A stretch of 64,000 nt of DNA from Leptonema illini DSM 21528 (GTDB lineage Bacteria; Spirochaetota; Leptospiria; Leptospirales; Leptonemataceae). The translations under genes and the position numbers were made by a program. Shown piece after piece: positions 16,722 through 25,220 of the stretch (its first letter is position 1; every line of letters starts with the position of its first letter). The stretch covers positions 1,509,989 through 1,573,988 of the forward strand of contig NZ_JH597773.1 of assembly GCF_000243335.1 (NCBI RefSeq), read 5' to 3'. The notes under the pieces were generated by a model, which ran no database searches, was not told the DNA's origin, and saw only the letters and a program-made list of their open reading frames with translations.

Positions 16722-18563
16722 ATGATCGATTTTTTAAAGAAATTGCTGCCTGTGGCGAATATGGACGAGGACGAACCTGTTCCCGCCGTTCGCTCCGAGG
16801 CAGTGGCCGCCTGGTCCATTCCCGACCGATATCGCATCAAAAAGGCCGACGACGGTTCCGTACTGACCTGTCTTGAATCTCCGAATCTTGTCGTGCGCGT
16901 GCAGAAAGGCCGCGTCGTCAGCGCCCCGAACGCCCGCAAATCCCCCGAGCGAACGATCTTCCTCGACGGAGCGGCCGGCGGCGAGCCTTTCATGGATCAT
17001 GATCGGCAGATCTATAACCTCGACCACCATGAAGGCGTGGAGCGCTCGTTCACATTGTCTACATGCGAGCAGTCGCTTGTGATGGTCCGCAAAGGCCTGA
17101 ATCTTAAAGACAAGAACTGGACGATCTACGCGAACGAGCCCGATCTCGACACCGTTCTTGCCATCTGGATATTGCTGAACCACCTTCATATAACTCCCGA
17201 GCGCTCGCACGTACTCGGCGAGATCGTTCCGCTGATTCGGCTCGAAGGCATCATCGACGCTCTCGGCCTCGAACACATCGATCTGCTTGCCTTCCCGCCC
17301 GAACTTCTCGAACGTACAAGAAGACGCCTTGAGAAGCTTCGCGAAGAAGAGCTGACTCTTAAAAAAGAAGGCAAATGGAACGATCTCGATTATACGAGTT
17401 ATACATACGGCATGCTCAAGAAGATCGACAATGTCATCTTTCGCGTGCAGGACTTTCGCGATTTCAAAGGCGTCGTCGAGGTGGCCCGAGCCGACATCAC
17501 CGAAACCGACGCCGCCGTCGTCTATCATTGCGACATGGGCATCTACGAGCTCGAGGAATACCTGACCAAGCTTTACGGAAAGAAGCCCACCTTCATCATC
17601 TTACAGAAAGATCGCCGTCACTATACGATTCGCAAAGGCGATATGTTCTCTCCTCTGAAGCTTGATCGCATCTACGAACGATTGAATCTCTTTGATCCGG
17701 CCGTTTCGGGTCAGGACGCTGAGAACCGCTGGGGAGGCTCAGGCGATATCGGTGGCTCTCCGCGCGGAACGGGCACGGGCCTTTCTGCAACGCGCATCGT
17801 GCGCCTGTGTCGTGAGGCCTTTGAAGAGATCGATTCGGTTACACGGCTGAAGCTTCTCGGTCGCGCCGCTATTTACGGCGTCATTCCGCAATTGCTCGGC
17901 TGGATGTCGATGGTGGCCGGACTGTTCTTCAGTCCATTCGAACGATTCCTGACCGAACCGATGCTCGGGTTATCCACCGGCTTCTTCACGTTTCTCGTGA
18001 CGCTTACGGTCGTCGCCTTCTACTTCAGCGAGATTCGCCGATCGCCGACGTCGTACGGTCTTCGGCTTCCGGTCGGATGGGACTGGCTCCGTTTTCTGCC
18101 CGTCTCGGTTCTGGCCGGCGTCATCGGCGGAAGCTGGCTGACGCTGCAGTATAACCTGAACGGCGGCGGCCTGGAGTGGCTGTTCGGAGCTCTGATTCTT
18201 CCCGTGATGACGGCGCTTCTGTATTTCGGCGGTATTCACGGCAACCTTGTGCCACACTTTCTCATTCAGCGCTTTCGCGGGCCTTTTTTTATCTCTTCGC
18301 CGGCGATATTCGCCGCCGTCGCCTTTGCCTGTGGCAGCGCTTTTCTACCGGTGAGCACCGTTTCGCTTTTCGATTTTCTTCAACCGACGACGATTCCCGG
18401 CATTGATAGCGAGCACCTCGATCTCATCGGCAAGGTGATGCTTTTGCCCGTCTACTTCGTCTATGGACTTTCTCTGAGCGTTATTCGCGAAAGGACGGAA
18501 AGCATCCTGCCGGTAATCGGTATTCACACGACTCTGACGGCGATGCTCTTCTTCTTTCTTTAA
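16722..18563 (+). CDS. DHH-phosphoesterase-like domain fused to CPBP-like membrane domain
   Basis: A 613-residue two-part protein. The soluble N-terminal half (to about residue 370) has YNLDHHEG near 100-105, matching the DHH motif, then NEPDLDTVLA near 140, and the glycine-rich GGSGDIGGSPRGTGTGLS near 338-355, which resembles the substrate loop of DHHA1 domains. The order DHH before D-x-D differs from canonical DHH enzymes. The C-terminal half has about eight membrane helices and ends in GLSLSVIRERTESILP then IGIHTTL, a pattern of CPBP (CAAX protease-like) proteins. The EExxxR motif position reads ILPVMTALLYFGG, so the catalytic glutamates are missing. The ATG at 16722 has GGAAGC upstream. 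Function unknown. Confidence 0.75.
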   Translation: MIDFLKKLLPVANMDEDEPVPAVRSEAVAAWSIPDRYRIKKADDGSVLTCLESPNLVVRVQKGRVVSAPNARKSPERTIFLDGAAGGEPFMDHDRQIYNLDHHEGVERSFTLSTCEQSLVMVRKGLNLKDKNWTIYANEPDLDTVLAIWILLNHLHITPERSHVLGEIVPLIRLEGIIDALGLEHIDLLAFPPELLERTRRRLEKLREEELTLKKEGKWNDLDYTSYTYGMLKKIDNVIFRVQDFRDFKGVVEVARADITETDAAVVYHCDMGIYELEEYLTKLYGKKPTFIILQKDRRHYTIRKGDMFSPLKLDRIYERLNLFDPAVSGQDAENRWGGSGDIGGSPRGTGTGLSATRIVRLCREAFEEIDSVTRLKLLGRAAIYGVIPQLLGWMSMVAGLFFSPFERFLTEPMLGLSTGFFTFLVTLTVVAFYFSEIRRSPTSYGLRLPVGWDWLRFLPVSVLAGVIGGSWLTLQYNLNGGGLEWLFGALILPVMTALLYFGGIHGNLVPHFLIQRFRGPFFISSPAIFAAVAFACGSAFLPVSTVSLFDFLQPTTIPGIDSEHLDLIGKVMLLPVYFVYGLSLSVIRERTESILPVIGIHTTLTAMLFFFL

Positions 18564-18627
18564 GAAGCGGCGCAAGCCAGAGGACGATTGAGTGGAAGAA
18601 CCGAAAGACGTGAGCCTTCGCTACCGC

Positions 18628-19044
18628 TTATTCCATGCGGTATTGCTTGCTTCGCGAAAGATACTTTAAAAGATCCGTCGATGTGAGGATGCCGACTACG
18701 GCATCATCGGACTTCGCTACCACAAGGATGGCGTGAATGTTGTTGTCGACCATGGCGCCGGCCGCCTGATCGATGCCGACGTCTTCGTAGTAAGAGAAGA
18801 TAGGCGTCGTCATGATATCGCGCACTCGCAGATCGTAGTTTTCGGTCGTCAGCATGCGCGTGATGCTGATAAAATGGTCGAGGTCTTTGCGCGAAAGCAT
18901 CCCGATAATCTCGCCCTTCTCTTTTACGGGAAGATGATGGATGCGATTCTTCTGGTAGATTTCAAGCTGGTCGATAGCCCTGGCCTCCGGATCGATGGTG
19001 ATCGGATTCGGAGTCATCAGTTCAGATATCGTAATGGGCTTCAT
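18628..19044 (-). CDS. CBS-domain pair protein
   Basis: A 138-residue protein consisting of a Bateman module. The first CBS domain starts with ISELMTPNPITIDPEA and runs through HHLPVKEKGEIIGMLSRKDL; the second starts with VRDIMTTPIFSYYEDV and ends in AILVVAKSDDAVVGILTSTDLL. Such stand-alone pairs bind adenine nucleotides and regulate partner proteins, here unknown. The frame is open 50 codons further upstream, but the ATG at 19044 gives the normal N-terminus (MKPITISELM). Its start is 72 bp from that of the divergent DUF429-Nudix gene, so they share a control region. A TTGATT/TGTATA pair on the minus strand within it is a possible promoter, though its 19-bp spacing is long. Confidence 0.85.
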   Translation of the reverse strand: MKPITISELMTPNPITIDPEARAIDQLEIYQKNRIHHLPVKEKGEIIGMLSRKDLDHFISITRMLTTENYDLRVRDIMTTPIFSYYEDVGIDQAAGAMVDNNIHAILVVAKSDDAVVGILTSTDLLKYLSRSKQYRME

Positions 19045-19116
19045 CGGTTCGACAGTCCTCGACAGTTTTTCTGTATACAGAATGAAGCGGCGATTCGAAA
19101 TCAATTTATTTTTGTC

Positions 19117-20217
19117 ATGACTGCGAAAAACGGGAAAGAAAAGGACGCACAGTTTGCCGGCATTGATATCGGCGGCGCTAAAAAGGGCTTTCATCTCTGT
19201 CTGATCAACGAACAGGGCGCCGTCACCGATCTTGTCAGGTTGAAAACGCCCGAATCCGTTTCGCGCTATCTACAAGAGCGAAAGCCCTCCTGCATTGCGA
19301 TAGACGGGCCTGCGCGCTCCATGCGCACGACGGCGAGGACGCGAGAAGCCGAACGACAGATCCGCACGCTTGATTACCGCCTGCAATGGACGCCGCAAAC
19401 GGGCGGGCGGGCTCAGGAGTGGATGCAACAGTCCGAGTATCTCTGGACGGTGCTGCGGCGGGACTTTCCACAGATCCCAATCTGTGAAACGTTTCCCACC
19501 GCCATTCAGGACAGGGTGCTGACAGAAGAGGTGCAGCTTCCGCTCGCAATGCTACAGAGCCGCCTGCTTCGCGAACATACGAAAGATTTCTTTGATGCCA
19601 TACTGGCGGCTACGGCGGCCCGGCGCATCCACCGCAAAGAAGCCGAAGTCTTCGGCGTGAACGATGAAATCGGTTCCATCTATCTGCCCGCCGATCCTTT
19701 TCGGGATTATACGCTGACGCTGATCGTTGCCGGCGAGCAAATTCTGCTCGGGCGCAAGAAGCGCGGACTCGGTGAAGGCTACTGGAACGGATTCGGCGGC
19801 AAGGTGGAGGTCGATGAAACGATTGCGGCCGCCGCTGCACGCGAGATCCTCGAAGAGGTGGGCCTCAGAGTGAAGGCCCGCGATCTCATTCCAGCAGGGC
19901 TGCTTTTCTTTACGTTTGCCGATCCGAATGTCAGGCCGATTCGCGGCACGGTCTTTCGCGCCGAAAACTTTTCAGGTGAACCGGCGGAATCCGACGAGAT
20001 GGCGCCGCAATGGTTCGATATAAGCGCGATCCCCTATGATCGCATGTGGGGCGACGACGTCTTCTGGTTTCCGTTGATGATTGAAAAGCGCCCGTTCGTC
20101 GCATCCTTTCATGTCGGTGTGGATAACGCCATCGAGCGCCGCACGCTTGTCGAGACCGAGGCCGCCTTTGCCGCCGTTCAACGCGGAAAAAGCCGTCGGC
20201 CTTTTGCGTCGATATAG
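19117..20217 (+). CDS. DUF429-like domain fused to MTH1-type Nudix hydrolase
   Basis: A 366-residue fusion. Residues 1-185 resemble the DUF429 (RNase H-like) family: GIDIGGAKKGFHL at the start and CIAIDGPARS, with a conserved ETFPTA block. Residues about 195-350 are a Nudix domain closest to MTH1/NUDT1. The motif GYWNGFGGKVEVDE...REILEEVGL is a complete Nudix box (about 227-249), and the later PQWFDISAIPYDRMWGDD matches the MTH1 element that shapes the purine pocket. MTH1 hydrolyses oxidised purine nucleotides such as 8-oxo-dGTP. The open frame runs back to 18733, but the ATG at 19117 fits the domain start. The 3' end overlaps the convergent WG-repeat gene by 40 bp. Confidence 0.82.
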   Translation: MTAKNGKEKDAQFAGIDIGGAKKGFHLCLINEQGAVTDLVRLKTPESVSRYLQERKPSCIAIDGPARSMRTTARTREAERQIRTLDYRLQWTPQTGGRAQEWMQQSEYLWTVLRRDFPQIPICETFPTAIQDRVLTEEVQLPLAMLQSRLLREHTKDFFDAILAATAARRIHRKEAEVFGVNDEIGSIYLPADPFRDYTLTLIVAGEQILLGRKKRGLGEGYWNGFGGKVEVDETIAAAAAREILEEVGLRVKARDLIPAGLLFFTFADPNVRPIRGTVFRAENFSGEPAESDEMAPQWFDISAIPYDRMWGDDVFWFPLMIEKRPFVASFHVGVDNAIERRTLVETEAAFAAVQRGKSRRPFASI

Positions 20218-21227
20218 TACCAGGCAAGCTTCCCGGGTGCGACGGGAGCCGGATTCTCTTTGATAGAATCGGCCGATGTATAACTCTCAGGACCCTGAAC
20301 AAGCGCCAGTCCTCTGAAATGCGTGAAGGCCTCGAAGAAGACGGCCGGTACGACGAGGCGTCCGCTGCGGTCGATATATCCCCAGCGCAGATTCGCCGTT
20401 CTTCTGACCGGAGCAAGCTCGCCGCTGAAATCGCCGACCAGATCAAACTGCGGGATGTTAATATGCCTTTTTCCTTTACTGTCAATGAAGGCAAAACCCT
20501 CGTCTTTTAAGATATATGACAGGCCTCCGTCAAAGTTGCCGCCAAACTTGTAGGCGAAGTTAAGCACAGCCGTGCCGCGTCGGTCGATGTAGCCGTACAG
20601 ATCCCACATGCGGGCACGGGCCAGGCCGTCGGCCGTAAAATTAAAGGCATCCTGATACTTGCATGGCAGCGCCTGCTTGCCCGTGCGATCGATATAGCCA
20701 TAGTTATACACGCCCGTATCGCACTGGGCGAACGTCATTCCATTGACGAAGCGGCCGGAGCGCACAAAACGAGCCGGAATTACCATGCGACCGCTTCGGT
20801 CGATATAGCCGTATCTGCCATTTAAACGCACACGCGCAAGGCCTTCAGAGAAACGATCGGCGTCTTCATAACCTTCTCCCGATGCGGGCAGGATCGTCTT
20901 TCCCGATGCGTCAATATAGCGCCATCTGCCGTCAGGTAGGCGAACCGGTGCCAGGCCCTCGGCGAATTCGCCCATGGCCTCTCTGATGAAGTCCGGCAGG
21001 CTGGAATCTGAAAGGTTGCTCGCCACAAAACCGGCCGAGCACTTCAGTCGGATCTTCTCGTCGCCCTGGCGATTATAATAAATGCAATCCGACCCGTCGC
21101 GAAAAGGAAAGAGGTCGGATTCCGGAGCGGCAACGACCGCAACCGGTAGTATCAGACAGAGGAACAGGCTCGATAAAAAGCGAATCGGACTTGCATGCAG
21201 GAAGCGTCTGGCCAACATTTGATCCAT
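20178..21227 (-). CDS. Secreted WG (KWG) repeat protein
   Basis: A 349-residue exported protein: signal peptide in the first 34 residues, ending near VAVVAAPES, then seven WG repeats. Each repeat carries a variant of GYIDRSGRxVIPARF (RYIDASG, GYIDRSG, GYIDRTG, GYIDRRG, AFIDSKG, GYIDRSG, YYIDAKG). WG repeats (PF14903, first named KWG Leptospira) form beta units of unknown ligand; expansions are common in Leptospira, which supports the taxonomic guess. Start ATG 21227 or 21218. The start codon overlaps that of the divergent neighbour by two bases, which leaves no room for a shared leader. Confidence 0.85.
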   Translation of the reverse strand: MDQMLARRFLHASPIRFLSSLFLCLILPVAVVAAPESDLFPFRDGSDCIYYNRQGDEKIRLKCSAGFVASNLSDSSLPDFIREAMGEFAEGLAPVRLPDGRWRYIDASGKTILPASGEGYEDADRFSEGLARVRLNGRYGYIDRSGRMVIPARFVRSGRFVNGMTFAQCDTGVYNYGYIDRTGKQALPCKYQDAFNFTADGLARARMWDLYGYIDRRGTAVLNFAYKFGGNFDGGLSYILKDEGFAFIDSKGKRHINIPQFDLVGDFSGELAPVRRTANLRWGYIDRSGRLVVPAVFFEAFTHFRGLALVQGPESYTSADSIKENPAPVAPGKLAWYYIDAKGRRLFPR

Positions 21228-21627
21228 GAGCTATCTTCGCTATCCGGGCGCAATGCTTTCTATACTTCTGATGCCGCTGTTTGTGACGGCAACGGCAGCC
21301 CAGAGCGGCGTAGAGAAAACCGAGAGGATGGAGCGATTCGAGAAGGACGGCATCGTCATCGAGCTGAAGCCGCTCGCCCTTGAGATGGACGGATACCGGA
21401 ATTTCGAGCTGCGCATCATGAACCTGACCGAGGCGCCTCGCAGCGTGCACGGTCGCTTTCGCCTGCTCAGTCGATCGGGCCAGGAGGCGGGCAGCTGCAC
21501 GCTTTTCGTCGAACTGTCGCCCGGCGAATCAAAGACGCGCACCAAGGCCTGCAAAGAAACGGCCCTGTCGCGATCCTATCGATTCGAGATCGTGCGCGTC
21601 TATTCGTTTGTGCTCGATCAGGAGTGA
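21226..21627 (+). CDS. Exported protein of unknown function
   Basis: A 133-residue protein with an N-terminal signal sequence; an alternative ATG at 21253 would give the cleaner signal MLSILLMPLFVTATAA. The mature part is a predicted beta-rich domain (GIVIELKPLALEM, FELRIMNLTEAPRSVHGRF) resembling small immunoglobulin-like periplasmic domains, but I cannot name a family. Two cysteines (GSCTLF, KACKET) could pair. No clear ribosome site precedes the first ATG. It ends 3 bp before the convergent kinase gene. Confidence 0.62.
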   Translation: MSYLRYPGAMLSILLMPLFVTATAAQSGVEKTERMERFEKDGIVIELKPLALEMDGYRNFELRIMNLTEAPRSVHGRFRLLSRSGQEAGSCTLFVELSPGESKTRTKACKETALSRSYRFEIVRVYSFVLDQE

Positions 21628-21630
21628 AAA

Positions 21631-23112
21631 TCAGGCCCTGCAGTACCGCTGAATCACGTCGATCAGCGCTTCTTTCGTAAAAGGCTTCGTAATATGAGCG
21701 GCAAAGCCGGCGCTTGCCGTGCGCCGCCGGTCTTCGTCTGAGGTGCGCCCTGTTAACGCTATGACAGGCGGCAGCGGACCGGTGATTTGAGCCTGGAGCT
21801 CTGCGAACGTCGCAAATCCGTCCATGCCTGGAATCTGCAAATCCAGCAGGATCAGATCAAATGAGTCTTTCTGGCAGGCGGCGACGGCCTCGGCACCCGA
21901 CTCCACAATCGTCAGGTCAAAAGGCTCGTCGGTAAGAAATCGCTCGATCAGCCATCGTTGTTCGGGGGTGTCTTCGACGATGAGGATGCGCCTTCGCCCT
22001 GTGGCTTCGGGCTTTTTATGTTCGGTGCCCTCAAACGAGACGGGTAGAACGACGGTAAACGTCGATCCTTTACCCTTTTCACTCTCCACCGATATGGTGC
22101 CACGGAACAATCGAACAAGCTCGCGTACGATATTCAAACCGAGCCCGCTGCCGCCGTATAGCCGTGCGATCGTGCCGTCTTCCTGAACGAATCGTTCAAA
22201 GAGGCGGTCTATGCGATCCTGCTCGATGCCGGTTCCCGTATCGATGACGTCGAACCGCAGAGCGTCGCTACCGAGTTTGCGAACATGCAGCGTTATACTT
22301 CCCTGCTCGGTGAATTTCAGCGCATTCGAAAGCAGGTTTGAAAGGATCTGACCTATGCGATAGGAATCCGAAGATATAACGGTCGGTACGTCGTCGTCGA
22401 TGATCAGATTCAGTTCCACATCCCGTCTGAAACGATGATGGCGGAACTGCTCGATCAGTGCGACAAGATGATCGTGAAGCGGAAAGGGAATGCGCTCGAC
22501 TTCCATGTGTCCCGATTCGACGCGCGAAAGGTCGAGCACCTCGTCGACGATACGCATGAGGTTATTCCCGGTCTGCGCAAGCACGTCGACAAGCTTCTGC
22601 TGATCGGCGTTAAGACTCGAATCTTGCAGAAGGTCGACGATGCCGAGCACCGTTCCAAGCGGATTGCGCAGTTCATGGCTGAGATTCGAAATAAAAGCAT
22701 CTTTGTTTTTATTGGATTGATGCAGCAATCCCTGAAACCGATCGCTGATGGCGATGAGCTTGTTCAGACGGTTCTGTAGTTTGCGGTATCGGATCAGCTG
22801 ACGCTCCGCCTGCGAAGCGAGATCGGCGTCGACCGTCTTCAGTCGCTCGACAAGCTGCTGCATGTCCTCCGTCGCCGCCTCGTTAACCGGAGCCCCCGCT
22901 TTTTCAGGAGGTTGCAGTCGTTCGGATTGATAGAGATCGCTGATAAAGAGCGTGCGGTAGAGCTTGCGGTTCAGTGTGCGGTAGGCCTCGGCCAGGGCTC
23001 TGTACTCGGCCAGTATATCAAAATCTTCCGGGCCGTTCAGCACCTCGTCGATGCGAAAACGGACGGCATCCTCCGTTTCCTGTTTAATGTAGGAGGAGCG
23101 CTGAGGCTTCAT
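21631..23112 (-). CDS. Hybrid histidine kinase with C-terminal receiver
   Basis: A 493-residue cytoplasmic kinase with no membrane segment. A coiled N-terminal region (about 1-135) is followed by HisKA with the phosphoacceptor in FISNLSHELRNPLG (His near 147) and the GHKL ATPase with DTGTGIEQDRID and GGSGLGLNIVREL. The C-terminal receiver (about 375-490) has phosphoacceptor aspartate in LILLDLQIPGMDG (near 422) and lysine in AHITKPFTKEAL. It takes no signal that can be seen from sequence, so input probably comes through the N-terminal coil or a partner. The ATG overlaps the siaC stop by 4 bp, which ties it to the sia operon, in the place where Pseudomonas has the cyclase siaD. Confidence 0.9.
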   Translation of the reverse strand: MKPQRSSYIKQETEDAVRFRIDEVLNGPEDFDILAEYRALAEAYRTLNRKLYRTLFISDLYQSERLQPPEKAGAPVNEAATEDMQQLVERLKTVDADLASQAERQLIRYRKLQNRLNKLIAISDRFQGLLHQSNKNKDAFISNLSHELRNPLGTVLGIVDLLQDSSLNADQQKLVDVLAQTGNNLMRIVDEVLDLSRVESGHMEVERIPFPLHDHLVALIEQFRHHRFRRDVELNLIIDDDVPTVISSDSYRIGQILSNLLSNALKFTEQGSITLHVRKLGSDALRFDVIDTGTGIEQDRIDRLFERFVQEDGTIARLYGGSGLGLNIVRELVRLFRGTISVESEKGKGSTFTVVLPVSFEGTEHKKPEATGRRRILIVEDTPEQRWLIERFLTDEPFDLTIVESGAEAVAACQKDSFDLILLDLQIPGMDGFATFAELQAQITGPLPPVIALTGRTSDEDRRRTASAGFAAHITKPFTKEALIDVIQRYCRA

Positions 23113-23480
23113 GACTCGCCCGGCACGATATCAAAGGGCATCGTAAACTCTTCTTTGAATTCTTCGGCCAGCTCTCGCGATCGTGGATTCTCGGAATCGA
23201 AACGCCAGACGACGCCCGTCTTCACACCGGCCTGATGTCCTTCGTCCAGTATATCAAGCATATCAAGCACGCATTTCGTCGAGCTGCTGTTCATGTAGCT
23301 GATGTTAATATCGATTCGGATGTCTTTTTTTTCGTCTACGAGAGCGCGCAGCCAGCGCACGACGGGCGTGTAGATCTCAAACGAATTCTCGGGATACGAT
23401 TCTCCCTCGATAAAGACCGTTCCCTCTCTATAGAAGATGGAAGGTGTGGAGGCCGTTTTTGTCACTTCCGGAAAATCCAT
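23109..23480 (-). CDS. siaC: SiaC-type regulatory phosphoprotein (DUF1987)
   Basis: A 123-residue protein matching the SiaC family. FIEGESYPENSFEIYTPVVR and NISYMNSSSTKCVLDMLD are the two signatures; the threonine in the SSSTK segment is the region phosphorylated by SiaB in Pseudomonas. VVWRFDSENPRSRELAEEF closes the domain. In P. aeruginosa unphosphorylated SiaC binds and activates the diguanylate cyclase SiaD; here the downstream gene is a histidine kinase. I chose the ATG at 23480 because GAGGA lies 7 bp upstream; ATG 23504 is possible. It lies 45 bp after the stop of the broken siaB gene. Confidence 0.88.
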   Translation of the reverse strand: MDFPEVTKTASTPSIFYREGTVFIEGESYPENSFEIYTPVVRWLRALVDEKKDIRIDINISYMNSSSTKCVLDMLDILDEGHQAGVKTGVVWRFDSENPRSRELAEEFKEEFTMPFDIVPGES

Positions 23481-23826
23481 GCAGCAATCCTCTTCAGTTA
23501 TCATAAATTCTCATATAAAAGCGGTCAGACTGAAAAAATCGTAGCGATCGTCGACCGGCCGGATGTTTTATATTCCATATTCGACGACGTTTTTCTCGCA
23601 ATGTCTATCAGGCCGATGCCCGCTCCTCTTGCCCCTTCGGGTCGCTCGCTGCGCAGCTGTTTCTTATACAGGGCCTTCAAATCGTCGGCATTCATGGCGT
23701 TGATCTGTTCGATGCGCTCTTTCAGGGGCTGAACGTCATCTTTTAGAATGTAGTTGCCCGATGTGACGGCATGGGTCTCGTCTTTGCGAGCGACAACGAC
23801 GATCGTGCTGCTTAACTCGCCGGGCG

Positions 23827-23864
23827 GAAGCTGCGACTATGTCCCAGTGATAGTTAGACTTTGA
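23827..23864. repeat. Target duplication and terminal inverted repeat, low-coordinate end of the IS
   Basis: GAAGCTGC (23827-23834) is the duplicated target, followed by the inverted repeat beginning GACTATGTCCC. Its counterpart is at 25183-25220. Confidence 0.93.
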
Positions 23865-25212
23865 GGCAGGACCCACTGAATGCATCCTATGCCGAGATCC
23901 GCTCGTCAATCTTTTTATCCAGGAAGGTGTTTAAGAACTCATGGATATGAGTGTATGACCGCACCTTACGGAATTGTTCCTCCTGTGATAGCAGGAGACT
24001 ACCGACCCATCGGAGCACCTGGTCTGTCTGAGGCCTTGACCGTTTAACCCGGTTAAGCTGAGATCTGGGATTCGAGAATGCCGAATCGATCAGATTGGTT
24101 GTGTAAAAGGATGTTCTCAATTTCGGCGGCATATTGATGCGATGCAGCGTTAACAGTGCCTCTAAACCCTCCTGAAGACTCTGAGAGGCACTGTAGCTGA
24201 TGGATTCGAGCCATGATAGAACGGACCGCATCTCGCTTGCGACATCTTCGTAACTGTTAGCGCTGAATGCCTGCTTGTATCTCTTGCAGAATTCTGCATG
24301 ATACTTCCGTGGGAGCTTGGCAAGAACATTTCTCTGTTTATGAAGGTAGCAGAGTTGGATCTCTGCCTTCTTTCCGAAGAACTCTCTGGCCGCTTTTTCA
24401 AGAGCCTTTGATCCATCCATGACGACAAGCACACGATCTGTGAAGCGGATATCACGGCTCTCGATTGATTGAAGGACACTGAGTGCGCTATCAGCATTCT
24501 CTGTAGACCCCTCAGAAATGCCCAGAAAATGCTTGTTTCCGGCCGTATCGACCCCGAGAGCAACGATTACGACAGAGCCGCCGAATACGATGCCATCAAG
24601 AACAATACACCAGAATGTCTGATCAGGAAACCTGCGTGAATTCAAATGATTGAGCGACTCACGGCTGGACTTCACAAACTCCCGCGAAACCGCACTCCGC
24701 GAAAGGCCGAGAGAGGCTTCTGTCTTTCTCAGCGTCTTTTCATAGTTCCGGGTGCTGATGCCTGCCAGCATCAGGCGCTCAACATGCTCGCGAAGATCAG
24801 AGCGATCCTGAAGGATCTCATATCGCTCCAGCTTCACTTCCTTGCCATTGCTTCGAGCTCTGGGCCTCTGGATGGCCACCCTTTCACCATCGAGCACAAT
24901 GGAACCACGCTGGCTGCCGCCTCGATGGGCAAGACCACGGCCTCTCTTATGCTCCCCTGTCTTGCCGCATAACGTTTCGATTTCTTCGAGAATCAAAGCT
25001 CCTACGTAACCGAGTGCAAATTCGCGCACTCGAGCATCGAGGCTGGTTCGAATATAATCCCGAAAACCTTCGGCCGTAAGGCTTTGTGTTTGACTGGTTT
25101 CTGCCCGTTCGTTCTTCTTCATATGGAACCCTCCGTAAGGGAATGTGGTGTTCGGCCCATTTTGGGCCAGGGTTCCGCCTTTTCAAACTCTAACTAAATT
25201 CGGGACATAATC
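23835..25212 (-). mobile_element. IS256-family insertion sequence, 1378 bp
   Basis: The element has imperfect terminal inverted repeats (30 bp, 23 identical), each starting GAxTATGTCCC with TAGTTAGA further in, at 23835-23864 and 25183-25212. It is flanked on both sides by the 8-bp target duplication GAAGCTGC (23827-23834 and 25213-25220). It carries one transposase gene on the same strand as the interrupted operon. The 8-bp duplication and single transposase fit IS256. The exact duplication and uninterrupted transposase suggest a recent insertion. Confidence 0.95.
23887..25122 (-). CDS. IS256-family (Mutator-type) transposase
   Basis: A full-length 411-residue transposase. The first catalytic aspartate is Asp176 (CIVLDGIVFGG), the second Asp236 (VLVVMDGSKALEKAA), followed by the family block QLCYLHKQRNVLAKLP. 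In most members the third acidic residue is Glu in TTNxIES; here the segment reads TTNLIDSAFSNPRSQL, so an aspartate (Asp346) stands in its place. A zinc-less N-terminal DNA-binding region precedes the catalytic core. GGAGG lies 8 bp upstream of the ATG. It is read in the same direction as the sia operon. Confidence 0.93.
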   Translation of the reverse strand: MKKNERAETSQTQSLTAEGFRDYIRTSLDARVREFALGYVGALILEEIETLCGKTGEHKRGRGLAHRGGSQRGSIVLDGERVAIQRPRARSNGKEVKLERYEILQDRSDLREHVERLMLAGISTRNYEKTLRKTEASLGLSRSAVSREFVKSSRESLNHLNSRRFPDQTFWCIVLDGIVFGGSVVIVALGVDTAGNKHFLGISEGSTENADSALSVLQSIESRDIRFTDRVLVVMDGSKALEKAAREFFGKKAEIQLCYLHKQRNVLAKLPRKYHAEFCKRYKQAFSANSYEDVASEMRSVLSWLESISYSASQSLQEGLEALLTLHRINMPPKLRTSFYTTNLIDSAFSNPRSQLNRVKRSRPQTDQVLRWVGSLLLSQEEQFRKVRSYTHIHEFLNTFLDKKIDERISA

Positions 25213-25220
25213 GAAGCTGC
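25183..25220. repeat. Terminal inverted repeat and target duplication, high-coordinate end of the IS
   Basis: The inverted repeat ends GGGACATAATC at 25212 and is followed by the second copy of GAAGCTGC (25213-25220). Confidence 0.93.

Noticed and set aside
23235-23732. 165-codon open frame on the plus strand across siaC and siaB
   Set aside because: The minus strand carries the SiaB and SiaC conserved segments; this frame is a shadow.
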